From Nymphaea colorata (taxonomy: Eukaryota > Streptophyta > Magnoliopsida > Nymphaeales > Nymphaeaceae): 64,000 nt of DNA. Where the stretch lies: NCBI RefSeq assembly GCF_008831285.2, contig NC_045139.1, forward strand, positions 31,283,706-31,347,705. Reading direction: 5' to 3'. The position numbers were made by a program, and so were the translations under genes. This document shows, piece after piece, positions 1 to 13,123 of the stretch (position 1 is its first letter; every line of letters starts with the position of its first letter). The notes under the pieces were generated by a model. It was not told the DNA's origin. It did no database searches and saw only the letters and a list, made by a program, of their open reading frames with translations.

Positions 1-1776
1 TTTAGAAAGTGTTATTTTTATTTTGCATGGTTGCTTAATAGAGCTGACCATCCTAAAAGATTTTGGCCATCAATAGATATGTGATTGACGCCAAGTGGCA
101 AAGTCATTCCACCGACGCAAATGAAAAGCTTTAACACCCAAGTCTGCTTCGTTGATAAAAATCTCTTAAATATTGTTAAGATTTGTTTAGGTCGCTCCTA
201 AAATACTAATATCAGTTCTCACGTTTTTAAAATTTGATTGCACTCAACTGAAAAAAAAATAGTTTATCTTATTTATATATATATTTGCCATGTTTTACAT
301 TAAAAAACAGGACATGTGAGGGAAAAACAGAGAAAAGCCATAAATAAATGCAAAACTCAATATCTATTTGATTCTATAGAATTTCCACATTTTTTTATTT
401 TTCTAGCCATATTTTAATTCATTAATGCCCTTTTTTGCTTTCTTATGAATAATATAAAACTTTTATATGCATCCCGTTTGCTCATACAGAAAAGGAAAAG
501 CTACTGAGATTATGTTGTTCGACCAGTGTGAGTCATTAACTCAAAATGCAGAGCTGGTGACGAAAAGTTTAAAAAAAAAAATGTGACTCGCATGTTCGAG
601 AATATGGATAAAAGATGGGGTTGGATGTGGAAATTTTTCTCAAAAGATTTTATTGAAAAACAGATAGCACATGTTACAAAATGTCGTTTTTACAATAATA
701 GCCACACAAGGTGTTAATGGGATCTGAATTGAGATGTTGTTTGTACCTATAAACATATATGGACAATAACCATATTTGCCCTTTGATAATGTCTAACATG
801 TTGGATATTTTTGGAAAACGAGTCCATCAATTTCTTAAAAAAAAAAAAAGAAATTAAAAAAATTAAAAAAAAAAAAACTATGAGCCTTGGGTGAAAACCC
901 CAATTACATAACTAGTAAGCTTGAAGTTGACAGGAATTTTAACATTTTATATGAAGGTGTTTGTTAAGAAGAACATTATGTTAGGTAATATTATGTGGAG
1001 ATTGACTAAATAATTGTTATTAAATTCAATAATCAAATGCTATACAGAATTACACCTACGTTCACATGATTTTATAATGCTTCGATGATTAGAAGTCGTA
1101 AAGAACTCATTTTCTAGACTAGTTTGATTAGCTAAGAAGTGGCAAAGAGTATGAAGACTTATATTTGGATTGGATATTTATCCAAATCCAAACAAAAACG
1201 GCATTGGAAGCCCTATCTGGACCTGATCAGACCTCCAAATTGTAGACCTGACTCACCATATCCTGATCCAATGCAAAGTGTAAATCCCTAATTATCAATA
1301 ATTAATTGCAGTAGAACTTGCAGAACACATAGTTAGCGTTACCAATAATTAGAAATTTTCTTCTAAGTCAATAATGTTTGCTCTTGTAGATGTTATTTTC
1401 GATTTTTTTTTTTTCTTTTTTAACATAGTTTTTGAGTTGTTTGCAGGCAAGCGATGCGGCTTAAACTTCAAATGCAATTCTAAGTTTTTATTCTCCTTCA
1501 TTGCTGTTTTTTTTTTTTTTAATTCAACCTTTATTGGAATCAGCCCAAAGAATAAAAAGTACACTAATAATTAAATACAAACAAAACAAGGACTTAGCGG
1601 ACACACGGTTCAAAATCGCCCGAACTTTGAATATGGTTTTCCATAAATTAAAAAAAAAACAATACAACTCAGTTTTGCCATGCAGAATGTCAAGTTTATA
1701 GTTTATTATAAGTCATTTTGAACGAACGCATTTATATATATATATATATAACATAACTAATCAAATCAGATTAAAG

Positions 1777-1809
<33 letters not shown>

Positions 1810-4178
1810 CATAACTAATCAAATTAAGAACGTAACTAATCAGATTAAGAACGTAACTAGTAACTAATCAGATTAAAAGGGTGTATCGTTGTTATTGTTA
1901 ACACCGAAACTATATATATATATATATATATAATATATATATATATTTATTTATTTATTTATGCGAATCCAATTACCTATATTCGAATCGGCACTCAGGT
2001 GTCCAATCATGGATAGCGGAACCTTTAGTCGCTAAATCGAAAGGTCAAAACTGCCCCTAGATGGGCGGACACTCGGTTTCGACAGCGACGGACGTTTAGT
2101 TGACGTGTTGTCATGCAGCGGGGCGGCTGTGAAGGCGTCAAGCGTGTCACTCTCACTTGTACCACGTCAAATTTCCGGGACCCCCGATTTGTCTCTGCTT
2201 TATAAAATCTCGTCTCTTTCCTTAGAGCCACACTTATTACTGACCTCCTTTCTACATTCATTTATTGATATACGTAGAGCTCAATTATAATTTTAATAAT
2301 TTTTTTTATATAAAATCAACTAATTTATTTTTGGCTATAAGCATTGTTATAGAAATTCTCATTTTTAAAGGGCACAACATATATAAATAAATAATTAATT
2401 ATAATAAATCTATGTAAAAATAAATAAAAATTTTATTTCTGATGTGGGCAATTGCCTATGCCTGCTTATATGTAGTTTCGCTACAACAGTGCCCCTTTGA
2501 CTTTGTCCTGACTGACGGTAAGAAATATTAAAGAGGATATTTTTAAAAATATCAAAAAACTAATCATTTCTGGAGGCGTTTGTTTACCTTGGATTTAAGA
2601 TCAACCCGGATATGAGAACATTGGAGATATCGACCCATCAAACACACCCTGTATTGAAAAAGATTGCTCTAAAGCAAGGTTGTATCATTTAAAAACGTAA
2701 GAACTAAGTGGGCAATCAAATAGACCACCATAATTGTTTGGTATTCTATAATTTTCATGTACTACTCTATTAAATAAGCACTTAGCTGGAGTTAGGCAGA
2801 GTCATACTAAATTAGCCATCTTAACTACAATGTTCCATCGATATTAAACTCCAAAGCTTCACATGGGCAGATAGACCAAGTTCTTGTCGCCAAATCTTCT
2901 ATTAATGTTGATGCCTTAACAAACAAAATAAAATATAACTTCAATGGTAGGTATGTTCAATCTAATTAAATTATATATATATTCTTTAAAATAAAACGAG
3001 CCTCAGTCATGCCCAGAACACTACAAGGAGAAAAAAATATATATTAAAATGACAGAATTAGAGTTCGATTAATATCATTCCGCTCTTACTATATATCTTC
3101 CTAAGTCACTAACAAGGAATGATAATGGAAGGGAGCTGAAAAATAAAATAACTACGGCTGCTGGTCAGTTAATAAGAATATTCTTGTCCAAAATTTAAAA
3201 AAAAAAAGGTCAAAATAGGCCAACTCGTTTATTTCGTCTAAACTATTCTTGTTCGGGCACCATAGGGAGTCCGGGACTGAAATCCAGATCCACAACTGAA
3301 TGGATCTGGATCGGAGCAACTGCGTGGGAAACGCGGCACGGCGTTCGGGTCCCAAATCGAGAAGCCAGCTAAACAGTAGTGACGTTCCCAAAAAGCCCCT
3401 GTGCTTAAGGTTCGGAAAGGGCACGATGGCCTTTCTGGTGATTAGCGTTCGAAGGGTGTAAAAGTCTTTTCAATTTGTCGCCCTTAATACCTCATGTTTA
3501 GTTGCTTCAGTTCAGAACCCAACGGACAGAATTTGCGGAATCGTCATTAAGTCCGGATTGAATCAAGTCGCCCTTGTGCGACTAAAATGACTGGAATGCC
3601 CTTTCGGGATCGGCAATATCTTTTTTTTTTTATGGAGCGCTGCATAGTTGGTCAAAGGGCGAACACTTAAAATTTAGATTATCTTTTGATTCCTTTAAAT
3701 GCTTAAATTAATTAAGATGCTCTAGTTGACAAGTATGCTAGGTTGTAAACCTTTTTTTCACTGAAAAAGTAATATTTTTTAATTAATTAAAAATAATAAT
3801 AAAAAATAAATAGCTGCTTATGGCACGAGTAAATTGCTAATTGACCGAATTGACTTTCAATCGATTCGATTCATTTCCAATTAGTACATTTTTATAATGT
3901 TACACTAAAGTGGTAACTCTCCTTTTAATTTCAAGTGGAATCCTCTAATTAACTGAGAGAAGGAAAGCAAGGTATAATTTGATTGAATTGACAAGGTAAT
4001 ATCAGACATCTTTCTTCAACTTCAAATCAAACAATGATATGTAATTTTCCAAGGAAAGCAGGCTTGGCTACTCTTTCACACAGATACACAGCATCGTGAA
4101 ATGTTCTAAAAACTTACGATCTTCAAAGACATCCAATAAAATTACAACGATGCAGACAAGATTAGCATAGCCCCTATT
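1..4178. other. AT-rich intergenic DNA, no gene recognised
   Basis: I see no exon chain or conserved protein on either strand. The stretch is very AT-rich, with poly-A/T runs and several (TA)n tracts at about 1733-1752, 1779-1808 and 1911-1945. Two islands are richer in GC than their surroundings: about 2000-2290, which looks promoter-like and is listed separately, and about 3240-3610, which has no coding signature I can recognise. The short open frames here are mostly low-complexity Lys/Phe translations of A/T runs. Confidence 0.6.
2000..2290 (+). promoter_or_regulatory. Promoter-like island with TATA box, no gene downstream
   Basis: A GC-richer island of about 200 bp ends in a good plant TATA box, TATAAAA at 2201-2207. 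It is followed by a pyrimidine-rich stretch where a transcription start would be expected at about 2230. An ACGT-like core (gacgtgttgtca) lies upstream at about 2102. Downstream of 2290 the sequence turns into non-coding AT-rich DNA with no start codon leading to a credible protein. It could be the promoter of a lost gene or non-coding RNA, or part of an unrecognised LTR. The function is inferred from composition and TATA position only. Confidence 0.25.
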
Positions 4179-4575
4179 TAGGGCTGCACAACTAGTCGAG
4201 TCAACTCGGGCTCGACCCGAACTCGCTCAAATAAACTCTGCTCGTGCTTGACTTGTTTATAAACGAGCCGACTTCGAGCTTGCCAAGATACTTGAAACAA
4301 TCAATGGGTCGAGTTTGAGTTTGAGGAACTCGACTCGACTCGACTCGAAAATTGTTACTCAATATGGTATTTCCAAAACCCGTTTCACAAGTTACACGAG
4401 TTATACGAGTTAATGCTTATACAAGTTAACGTTAAAAACGAGCTAAATGGGTTAATCGAGTCGAGTTGAGTTTGAATTTGAGCTCAATTTTCTGTAAGTC
4501 GAGTCAAGCTCGATCTTGAGTTTTTTGAGCCGGCCAAGATCAGGCTCGACTTGGCTTGTGTGGAACCCAACCCCT
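4179..4575 (+). mobile_element. TCGAG-rich non-autonomous repeat, copy A (hAT-like ends)
   Basis: About 400 bp dense in TCGAG/CTCGA words, without coding capacity. It begins TAGGGCTGCACAAC and ends ACCCAACCCCTA, so the outermost bases form a short TAGGG/CCCTA inverted repeat. It shares word content and style with the copies at about 5371-5868 and 42666-43102. I could not find a convincing target-site duplication. Assignment to hAT is an inference from the TAGGGGTG-type terminus, which is common in plant hAT elements. Confidence 0.4.
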
Positions 4576-5370
4576 ATGCAAGAATGACACAAAAATCTCG
4601 TCTTAAAAGGCCCTACCCTTGTGACTTCCGAAATATTTTGTCTCTAAATTTCTATTTATTTTTTTGATACGTATCATTTTCTCATTTTTAAACCAAAACG
4701 GGTTATAAGGCAAGTGGGGATTTGCCAAATCTGACGTTCAAGTCCGTCTTGGATAGAATCTTTAAATCTAGATTACTTTCCCACTTAGAATGCTACACAT
4801 TTAGCTCATGAGCTTGTTAGATCCAAACCACTTTGACATTTGAAATGTCTCTCATTTTGTTCATTATTGGAACTTGCTTAACTCATAATGAAAACTCAAG
4901 TAACAAATAAAGAGACTTGTATGCATGCATTAATGGGCAGGATCCGATACTACTGTTGGAATGATACAAATATGATTTTTTTCTCAAAGAAGGCTGTTTA
5001 TATTGAAGGGTGTGTTATATCAGAGGCTGATCTGCAGTTCTTTTCATATGGGTCCCATATAGAGCAATCAAACACTGGATTTTCTATATAAAAATGAAGA
5101 TTTGAGATCCTTAGCATATGGTAAAACTTCAAACTGAAGGTTCAATGGAGAGCAAGAATCTGATCTCAAATCATTAGATTTTGAGACCCTCAATAATTTT
5201 ATGCCACCTTGGATCTTTAATCAAAGTAAACAAATACCCTAACCCTTTTTTTCTTCCAGAAAATCTCATTTGTCTATTCATGCCACTTAAGCCTGTGAAG
5301 GAGGCGGTGTTCGATTAGTAAAGCCCGTTGGTAGGAAGTCAATCTTTATTTCTAATGTGAAGGCATAAAG
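4576..5370. other. Intergenic DNA, nothing recognised
   Basis: Between two TCGAG-rich repeat copies. A 67-codon open frame at 4888-5091 has no recognisable domain and no splice context, so it is not called as a gene. Confidence 0.5.
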
Positions 5371-5868
5371 TAGGGGTGAATATGAACTGAGTCGAGCCTG
5401 AGTTCAGTGAGCTCGAGCTCGACTCGATTAGAGCTCGAGAATAACTTGACGGAAGGAGCTCGAGCTCGACTCGGCAGTTACGTGTTTAGCTTGAACTCGA
5501 CTAGATTAAAGCTCGACAAACTCGTTTGAATAGAATTGATATTCATTGTTCCGTGCTGGCCTCGAGCTTGATTACGTTAAGACTTGACAAACTCATTTGA
5601 ATAGAATTGATATTCATCGTTACGTATTGAGCTAAAGCTCAACTCGATTAACGCTCGACAAACTCGTAAACTCGTTTGAATATATTGACTTGATTAAGAC
5701 TCGATAGAACTCTATTAAGGCTCAAGCTTGACTCGGCAGTTACGTGTTGAGCTCGAACTCAATTCAATTATTTGAACGAGTGACTCATGAACTTGAACTT
5801 ACTCAATAAGCAAATGAACTCGAACTTACTCAATAAGCAAATGACTCTGACGTGAGAGAGTTCACGTA
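5371..5868 (+). mobile_element. TCGAG-rich non-autonomous repeat, copy B
   Basis: The left end TAGGGGTGAATATGAACTGA closely resembles the left end of the copy at 42666. Internally it holds a roughly 100-bp unit, containing TTGAATAGAATTGATATTCA, that is repeated imperfectly. The same segment occurs once in the 42666 copy, so the two belong to one family in the same orientation. The right end is degraded or truncated: the expected TTCACCCCTA terminus is missing, and the repeat fades out near GAGAGAGTTCACGTACTG. It lies about 500 bp upstream of the sugar-transporter start codon and could affect that promoter. Confidence 0.5.
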
Positions 5869-6366
5869 CTGAGCATTGAAGTGGCAATTCGGACCAGATA
5901 CGTACGGACCAACTGGATACAAACTGGACCGGGTTCGGGTCGTTGACGAAGGGGCGTCGAAGGAAAGGGACACGCTCGTCATTTGTACGCCGGAAGGAGG
6001 GGGCTCATGGGAAGTAGTCTCTGCAACCGGACCTCTTTCGAACTTGGCGCTAACACATGCTCTTCGTTCATCTCTCGCTCGCCCTGTCGCTCTCTCTCTC
6101 TCTCTCTCTCTTCTCTGTGTCTTGCATGCAACGCGTTCGGAATTTACCGATCATTTCCTTTTCTGACTACCTCTCTCCCCCTTTCTCTTTCTTCTTTAAC
6201 GCTTTTCTGCCTTCTATCTGATGCTAAAGCCATCTCCCTCCTCCTCCTCCATTGTTCTATCCTCTGTTTCCTTCTGTTTTTGGGTGGTTTCATAAGAGGG
6301 GAAGAAAGGGAGGGAAGGGGAGATCCAGAGAGCGAGAGTGAACAAGACGAGGGGGGAAGGAGGAAG

Positions 6367-9300
6367 ATGAAGAGTGCGGAGCAGGAGAAGTCTCTCTTCG
6401 GCATATCCCTCTCCACAAGGCCTAAGTGGCAGCAATTCCTCCTATGTACCTCCGGCTTCTTCTTCGGCTACCTGGTTAATGGCATATGCGAGGTCTCTCT
6501 TTCTCTCTCTCTCTCTCTCTCTCCCCTCACGTGCTTGTGTTCCAAGAGAAATTTCTTGGAGAATGTTTTTTTTTATTATTATGAATGACTTGTAAAAATT
6601 TTTATTTTCAGTTTTGAGTTATTAGCATTTTGGGTAGCTGCATGCTTTCTGGATTTCGCCTTTTCTTCTTCGAATTCGCCTTCCTGTAATGAATCTCCTG
6701 CTTGGAGAATGACCGGATGAGTTCTCTGTGTCTGGTTGCTTCATACTGTTGATTTACTCCAAGGAGACCTGAGATTTTTTAATTTCTTGGTGTTTTGGTT
6801 GGAGAAACGCTTCGGAATTTCGTTTGCTTTCGGGATTTTCGGGGTCTATCGTCTACATCGCGTTCTTCCTCTTTCTCTCTGTTTTCTTGCTGTTTAAGGT
6901 CTTGTCCTAATTTAGTGGAAGATTTGCTCTGGAAAATAATTGAACGGAAGGTAACGTCTGGATTTGCCGGCAACTTCCCCTTTACGTTTTTAAACTCGAA
7001 TCTTTTACAAAAGGAAGATTTTCAGTTTCAGTCGCTCTTTCTTCTGGCCTGCTAGTTTTTCGCTTAATCATTTCCTCCTTTCTTCCGTGTCGTGAAAGTT
7101 TGAGTTGCAGTAGGATCTTTAATTGCAAATTGATGAATTTGATCTTGTATTTTTTTTGTTCAGTAGCCGTTTAGAGCCTTGGCCTATGACGCCATTAGCA
7201 GGCTATTGGCGGTGTGGAAGAATGGAGAAGAAAAATCTATTTTCTTTTAAGGAAAAAAAACTGGATGCCATGGAAACAATGTATGGACGCAGTCGACTTA
7301 TTTAGTTATTTTTGTTTAGTATCTTTTTCACCGTCTTTCTTTTTCTTTTTCCATTAAATATTTCTCATTTATTCATCTGTTCCTTTTGCATCCGTTTGGG
7401 GAATTCGCATGGCATGCGATCTAACTTGCCTACCGCGTAGATTTTTTACTTTTTTTTTTTTTGGTGTAGTGTTTCACAAAGTACTCGTGAACTTTCATCC
7501 TCTTCTTTTGTTGGTGGCATGTGTTTCTTTTTAATTTGTCCTGCGGATAACTTTTTCCATTGTTTTTACTGTGTATTCGGAGAGATACCTATCTTTGAAG
7601 TAATTCGGATTCTCTGTTTTGCTTTCTTCTACTTCTTTATCAACGAATTTGTCACAGTGACTACAAAATTGTTTGCTGTCCCGTCCAGGGTTCTCTTCAT
7701 GCTTTTGTCTCTCGATTCTCTGCTTGAATCGATTGACCCCGTAATTAGTACTTTTGTAAATATTGCCAAAATAGTTATACCGTGCTATGATTAGTGGAGT
7801 TGCTGCTTTTCTGGCACAATTTGAAATCATTGTTTTGCAGTTTGATCTAAGCTTCCTTACTGACTCTTCCCTCGCCTGTTGCAGGAATATGTGTACAACC
7901 GTCTGGGTTTCAGGTTAGAGAGTTTATCTGTTGCCTTGAATCTTTTACTGTTCATGAATGCAAATAGGTTATCTGATGGTCTCTGCTCTTCTTGCAGCTA
8001 TGGGTGGTACTTCACATTCGTGCAATGTTTCGTTTATTTGTTCTTAATACACCTCCAAGGTTTCCGCATAAAGCACATGGTGAACCCATGGAAGACCTAT
8101 GTGAAACTCTCTGCTGTTCTCATGGGATCACATGGTTTAACCAAGGGATCCCTTGCTTATCTCAATTACCCTGCCCAGTTAATGTTTAAATCAACCAAGG
8201 TGACTTACTTTTTCTTGCTTCAAGATATTCTGATAATAATGACTCTTCCTCTACCGAAGAGATCGATAGTTTTTCTTGTAAGGTTGTGACTCTTTCCTTT
8301 TCTTTTTCCCCTTTGTCTTACAAAAAGGTTCTGCCCGTGATGATAATGGGGGCGTTTATCCCAGGATTGAGAAGGAAATACCCCTTCCATGAATATGTAT
8401 CAGCTGTACTGCTAGTTATTGGCCTGATCCTTTTCACGTTAGCAGATGCCAATACCTCTCCAAATTTCAGCATAATCGGTGTGATCATGGTATCTGCCGC
8501 TCTGGTTATGGACGCTTTCCTGGGCAACTTACAGGAAGCCATTTTCAAGGTCAATCCAGAGACCACGCAGGTGAATCTTCCTCCTCTGTTCTCCGTCAGC
8601 AGAAAGAAGGAGGACAAGGAATCATCTGGCAATCTTTTCGACTTTCTCTGCATTCAGTCCTCCAGAATCTTTGTTGTTTTTCCTTTGCTCATTTAGAAGG
8701 AATGACATGATCTGTTGTCTTGTGCAGACTGAAATGCTGTTCTGTTCAACGGTGGTAGGGTTGCCCTTCTTGTTAGCTCCAATGATCTTGACAGGAGAGT
8801 TGTTCCGAGCATGGAAATCGTGCTCTCAGGTTTCTCTCTCTCTCTCTCTCTCTCTCCTAGCCACATGCACTGCCGCTCTTAGGCACCTGTTCTGACTATA
8901 GGCAAACGTACAAGCAAAGCTGAAGTACAAAGTGGAATCCAATGGTCAGAACTCATAAAAGTCTCAACTTTCTTTTCACACCATCTGCTTGAACTTTGGA
9001 GAGACCTCTTTGAAGCATCCAATTTTTATGGCCCCAAAAGTCACAGTGGTTCTTTGCCGTTTCAACGATTCAGGGGCCATTTTTAGAAGATTGGGGGCTT
9101 ACGTTTTTGGACCAAGCTCTTGGGTTATGTCGCCTAACCCCATCTTGGCCTGACTTGGCCCATCGGGCTCTAACCTGACCATGTTGGTGGAAAAGAACAC
9201 ACTTGTCTGAAACTCGAGCAGATTGGTTACTTCTACCATCAATCTGACTTATCAGCAGTCGGAAATGGGCTAGTTGTTGGTTTTTCTTTGTCTCAATTAT

Positions 9301-10605
9301 TTAAGTTCAGTCCTTTGGGATGCACAGTACCTGAGTCTGTCAGTATGCAGAGCTCTTAATTCTTCATCTGTCTATTTGCTTCCTTTTGTACGCATCAGGT
9401 ATAAAATATATGGCGGTCAGTGATTCTAAATCATAAATTACTTGTTGGAAAATGCGTCGTCTGGTTGAATTTTTTTGTTTCAAAAGGCCACTTTTCCTCA
9501 ATGACAGATGGGGATGTGTTGTCAGACGCCATCAATTTTCTCTCATTGTTTTAGGAGATCGGAGACTTGCTTAAAGATTTGGCCATAATGAAAAATGTTT
9601 TTTTTTTTCGCATTGACAAAATAGAGGCAGTCCTGTTGCGGTTATGTTAAAACAGGTCAAAAGGGTTACCATCTATCCAATATTTTTCGGACAAATTAGG
9701 TGACTTGAGTTTTCTTAAAGATTTGGTACTGTAATAACTAATAAGTATTCTGTGTATTATCATTTATATGGTCTGAATATCAATAATTGGATATCATCAT
9801 CCTTGGAATCCTCTTTCTTATTTGATTTATACGCAAGTTGGACCTATTTTTTTAAGGTTGTGTGCTTATGGACGTTTTCTTGTACCTACAATTTGCAGCA
9901 TCCGTACGTGTATGGCGTCCTCGTGTTTGAAGCCATGGCCACTTTCGTTGGTCAAGTCTCCGTCTTGTCCCTGATCGCCATTTTTGGCGCCGCAACGACA
10001 GCCATGGTGGGTAATTAATTTACCAGTTATCTATATTCCACATCTTCTCCTCTCTTTCTGCTGCTTCTTTCTGATCTAGATGTGCATTGGGATTTACACA
10101 TTCATCGCGAAAAAAGAGGAAATTTCTGGAAATTGTGTTGCAACAAGTTGGCAGCTTTTCATTTGTCCTACTTTCCTGGAATGTTGAGTCCATTCTCCCA
10201 TTCCATGCGCTATACTTCATAAAAGTGTGCTAACATTTTACCGGTGGGATTTCAAAAGAACCATAATATCCCAGTTTTCTGGATAAGTGGCAGCATCTTT
10301 ATTTCTTATTCTGCGAGGCAGGAACTAACTAAACTTTCTCTGGTCTCTCACTGTCATGATAGATCACCACGGCTAGGAAGGCAGTGACCCTCCTCCTCTC
10401 GTACATCATCTTCACCAAGCCACTGACCGAACAGCATGGCACCGGCCTGCTTCTGATAGGCATGGGGATCACCCTCAAGATGCTGCCCGACTCTGTGGCC
10501 TTTCCGGAGAGGCGGACGCCGGTGAAGCCACCGATGCCGGAAAAGGAGGACGCCACCGGCGGAGGGGAGGACGAGGAGAGCAAGAAGTTGATCTCGACAG
10601 TTTGA
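6367..10605 (+). CDS. UTR2: UDP-galactose/UDP-glucose transporter, UTR2/UTR4 type (SLC35B-like), 7 exons
   Basis: Exons 6367-6492, 7885-7913, 7998-8199, 8328-8570, 8728-8829, 9899-10006 and 10363-10605 join in phase to 350 aa, near the roughly 345 aa I recall for Arabidopsis UTR2/UTR4. The product is a polytopic membrane protein of the nucleotide-sugar/PAPS transporter (drug/metabolite transporter) superfamily, expected in ER or Golgi to import nucleotide sugars for glycosylation. Hydrophobic segments alternate with short loops throughout. Near residues 271-290, [20 protein letters not shown] is the family's typical C-terminal helix with conserved Lys and Thr. The tail is hydrophilic and acidic (EDEESKK). 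All introns are GT-AG; the first donor, GAG/GTCTCT, is weak and runs into a CT microsatellite. The leader (about 6089-6111) also contains a CT tract and no clear TATA box. UTR2 versus UTR4 cannot be resolved without a tree. Confidence 0.88.
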
Positions 10606-13123
10606 TTTTATCATATACCCATCCTTCCACGTTCCCTTTCCGAGCTTTACAAAACTTACAGAAGGAAGAGAAGCTGAGAAAATAGTAAAACGAGAGGGGA
10701 ATGGTCGTTTTTCGCAAGAGGAGTGATCGTTTTGGGCAATGGTGGAGAAGGGGCAAGCAATTGTGATGGGTAGCGTGTATACACAATTCTGGTTATGTGG
10801 CGTCATTATCTATGTGGTGTACATGATGGAGAAAGGAGAAGAGTAGGAGTTTTCAAATAAGAGAGGAAGATGATCACTAAAAATAATGGTTCGTCTTTCT
10901 TGAAGTTTTTTAATTTTAAAGAAGGTATGGTTAACTATAGTTACATATGGGGTCGGGTCAGGAAAGCAGAGTGGAAGTTGTATTTGAATAGGAGTGGAAC
11001 CATGATTTGGATCACCAACCCATCTCGTTTCATCGCCTTTACAAAGATTCAAATTATATGTTGGTAAAAGTACAAAGATTTATTGCAAAACAAGTGGACA
11101 TATATATACGTCTCTCAATGTACTATTCTTTTGTTGATTGGGTTAGATTGTTGTTATCAATATGGGATAAAAGACTCTTTGTGTTTCGATCTTTAAGTCT
11201 TTAACTTTTCTTCAATGCAAAGAAGTAAAATAGATATCTTAAATGTTAATTTTGGATTTGACATAGGATATTTAGCTCCATGAGCCAATGGATTTTATCA
11301 TGAATCTTTTATCGTATAAACAAAAACATTTTTTATGGTACCAACAAAAGCATGACATATTTTATTCATATTAGATTCGTAGATTTCAAATCCGAAATAA
11401 TCAAATGCCCCTTTAGTGTGAAGCATGCATCCTGCATCTTGAGAAAAAGTTGGAAAGTGAAATATGTTGCATCTTGTAAAAGACTTGTAGAGCAAAAGTA
11501 GGAAAGTGAAACATGTTAGAAACTTGTGAGACTTGTATACTAAATAACAAAAGGAAGAAACTTTGTTAAGTTGATGTTGTAAATTGATTATAATTTATAT
11601 GATTAAGTTGATTGATGATTTATCGTATGTTCAAAGTTGTATATATATGGTGAGTGAACGATGATTTTGGCTACCCTGAGCATGGTTGGCAAACTCATGT
11701 CTCAGACTCGGATCCGTAGATGACCAGGTCATCAGTTCAGCAAGTTAACTCGTCGACTCAAGGAGTTGACTCATCGTCTCGATCAAGTTTTAAAATAAGC
11801 TGAATTGGGCGAGTCAGGGCCGAGTCAAGGGCAACCCAAGACCACCTTGACTTGTGGCCACTAGCGATCCAAGTTAACTCAAGCGATTCTCGAGCCAACT
11901 CACTTAATCAACCAACTTAATCAATCATCTAACCAATGTCATCCATTTGAATGAGATAGAGATGGATGATTGAGATAAAAGTAATGAGAAAAATGTACGA
12001 ATCAATACTGAATGATAAAAATGTCCATTAGTGGATGAGTAACTCTAAATAGCTAAAGCCATTATTAGATACATACATATATATATATATATATATAAAG
12101 AGAGAGAGAGAGAGAGAGATACACACACACACAAAAAATACACAATGAGACCACTCGTTAATGAATTCTTAACCTTTTGCAGTGCGATATTTATCCAATT
12201 ATATCCCAGTTACTGATACCTAGTTACTGTCAACTAGTTCATTGGCCCTTGACATTTATAATTATTTGAGTACCTTTGCTGTTTAGTAATCTTTTTGCTC
12301 TTTTTTTTTTTTGTTTCAGGGCCTGTAATTTACTTAACTTGAAAAAGTTACTTGCTGTGGTTTTTTATGCTAAAAGTTTTACTTGAAGTTCAAAATTTGT
12401 TCAACTTGGAATACGAAAAAAGTTGGCTAATTTTGTTTAGCAGCACTAATGATTGGCCTTATCACCGGCCAATTACATCTTTATTAATTTAACTGCTTTC
12501 ATCTTTTTGAAGTTTACAAAACTCTATTTCAGGAAACTGAAGTGTGATTTTATTGAAAGATACTTAAAAAATAATTTCCTAAAGGCATAAGTTTTTCTGA
12601 ATTTTGAGTTCTTTTCGTGTGACTGAGTTTCTGCATTTTCTTAAAAAACGACTTGGAACCGGCGTCCTAAAAACAGGTCCGACTCGTTATTTTTTTTTTT
12701 TCCTTTTTTTTCCAACTCAACAACTTGTAGTTGAATGCAAGCAAAAAAATCAAAGATCAATCTGAACATTTCTGATTCGAGAAAACGATCACGAGACCTG
12801 CTATAGATCTAGCTCTCAGAAGTTTACTGTCAATTTCTGTGACCACTTTGAGTTCTCTACGAACAACAGAAGAGTTAGTGCTCTGCGCATTCTCTTCAAA
12901 GAAACCAGGCAGTTCTCACACGTAGCAAAAGCGGCAGCAAAGCTGCAGTCTATATAGTATTCTTTTCAGAAAAACCTGAAACTCCAAACACGTAGCAGAA
13001 GCATGTCATCTTTTTATGCAGCCACAAAGCTTAAGATTTCTAGTGAAGTTGAACATTCAACGCCTTTAGACAATGTAACTGTTGAAGCTCTGCAACTCTG
13101 TCTTTATATTGTCTCTTTCTGGT
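10606..13123. other. Intergenic: 3' UTR of the sugar transporter, then repeats
   Basis: The first 250 bp are probably 3' UTR. The rest is AT-rich with no coding signature. A repeat terminus starting CATGGTTGGCAAAC at 11681 opens a segment rich in GACTC/GAGTC words; the same terminus occurs inverted at 32371-32384. A compound microsatellite (TA, GA, CA) lies at about 12067-12133. The promoter of the VIT-family pseudogene should lie in the last kilobase; no clear TATA box is seen. Confidence 0.5.

Noticed and set aside
4690-4760. A B-box-like GTTCAAGTCC suggesting a tRNA gene or SINE
   Set aside because: No A box at proper spacing and no foldable acceptor stem.
4888-5091. A 67-codon ATG-started frame in the left intergenic region
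   Set aside because: No recognisable motif, no intron signals and no promoter.
5983-6588. A 201-codon open frame across the sugar-transporter leader and first exon
   Set aside because: Its length comes from CT-rich tracts read as Ser/Leu. The conserved transporter N terminus starts at 6367 in another frame.
8200-8327. Read-through of the third sugar-transporter intron as coding sequence
   Set aside because: GT and AG borders at 8200 and 8326-8327 join KSTK to VLPVMIMG, the conserved family sequence.
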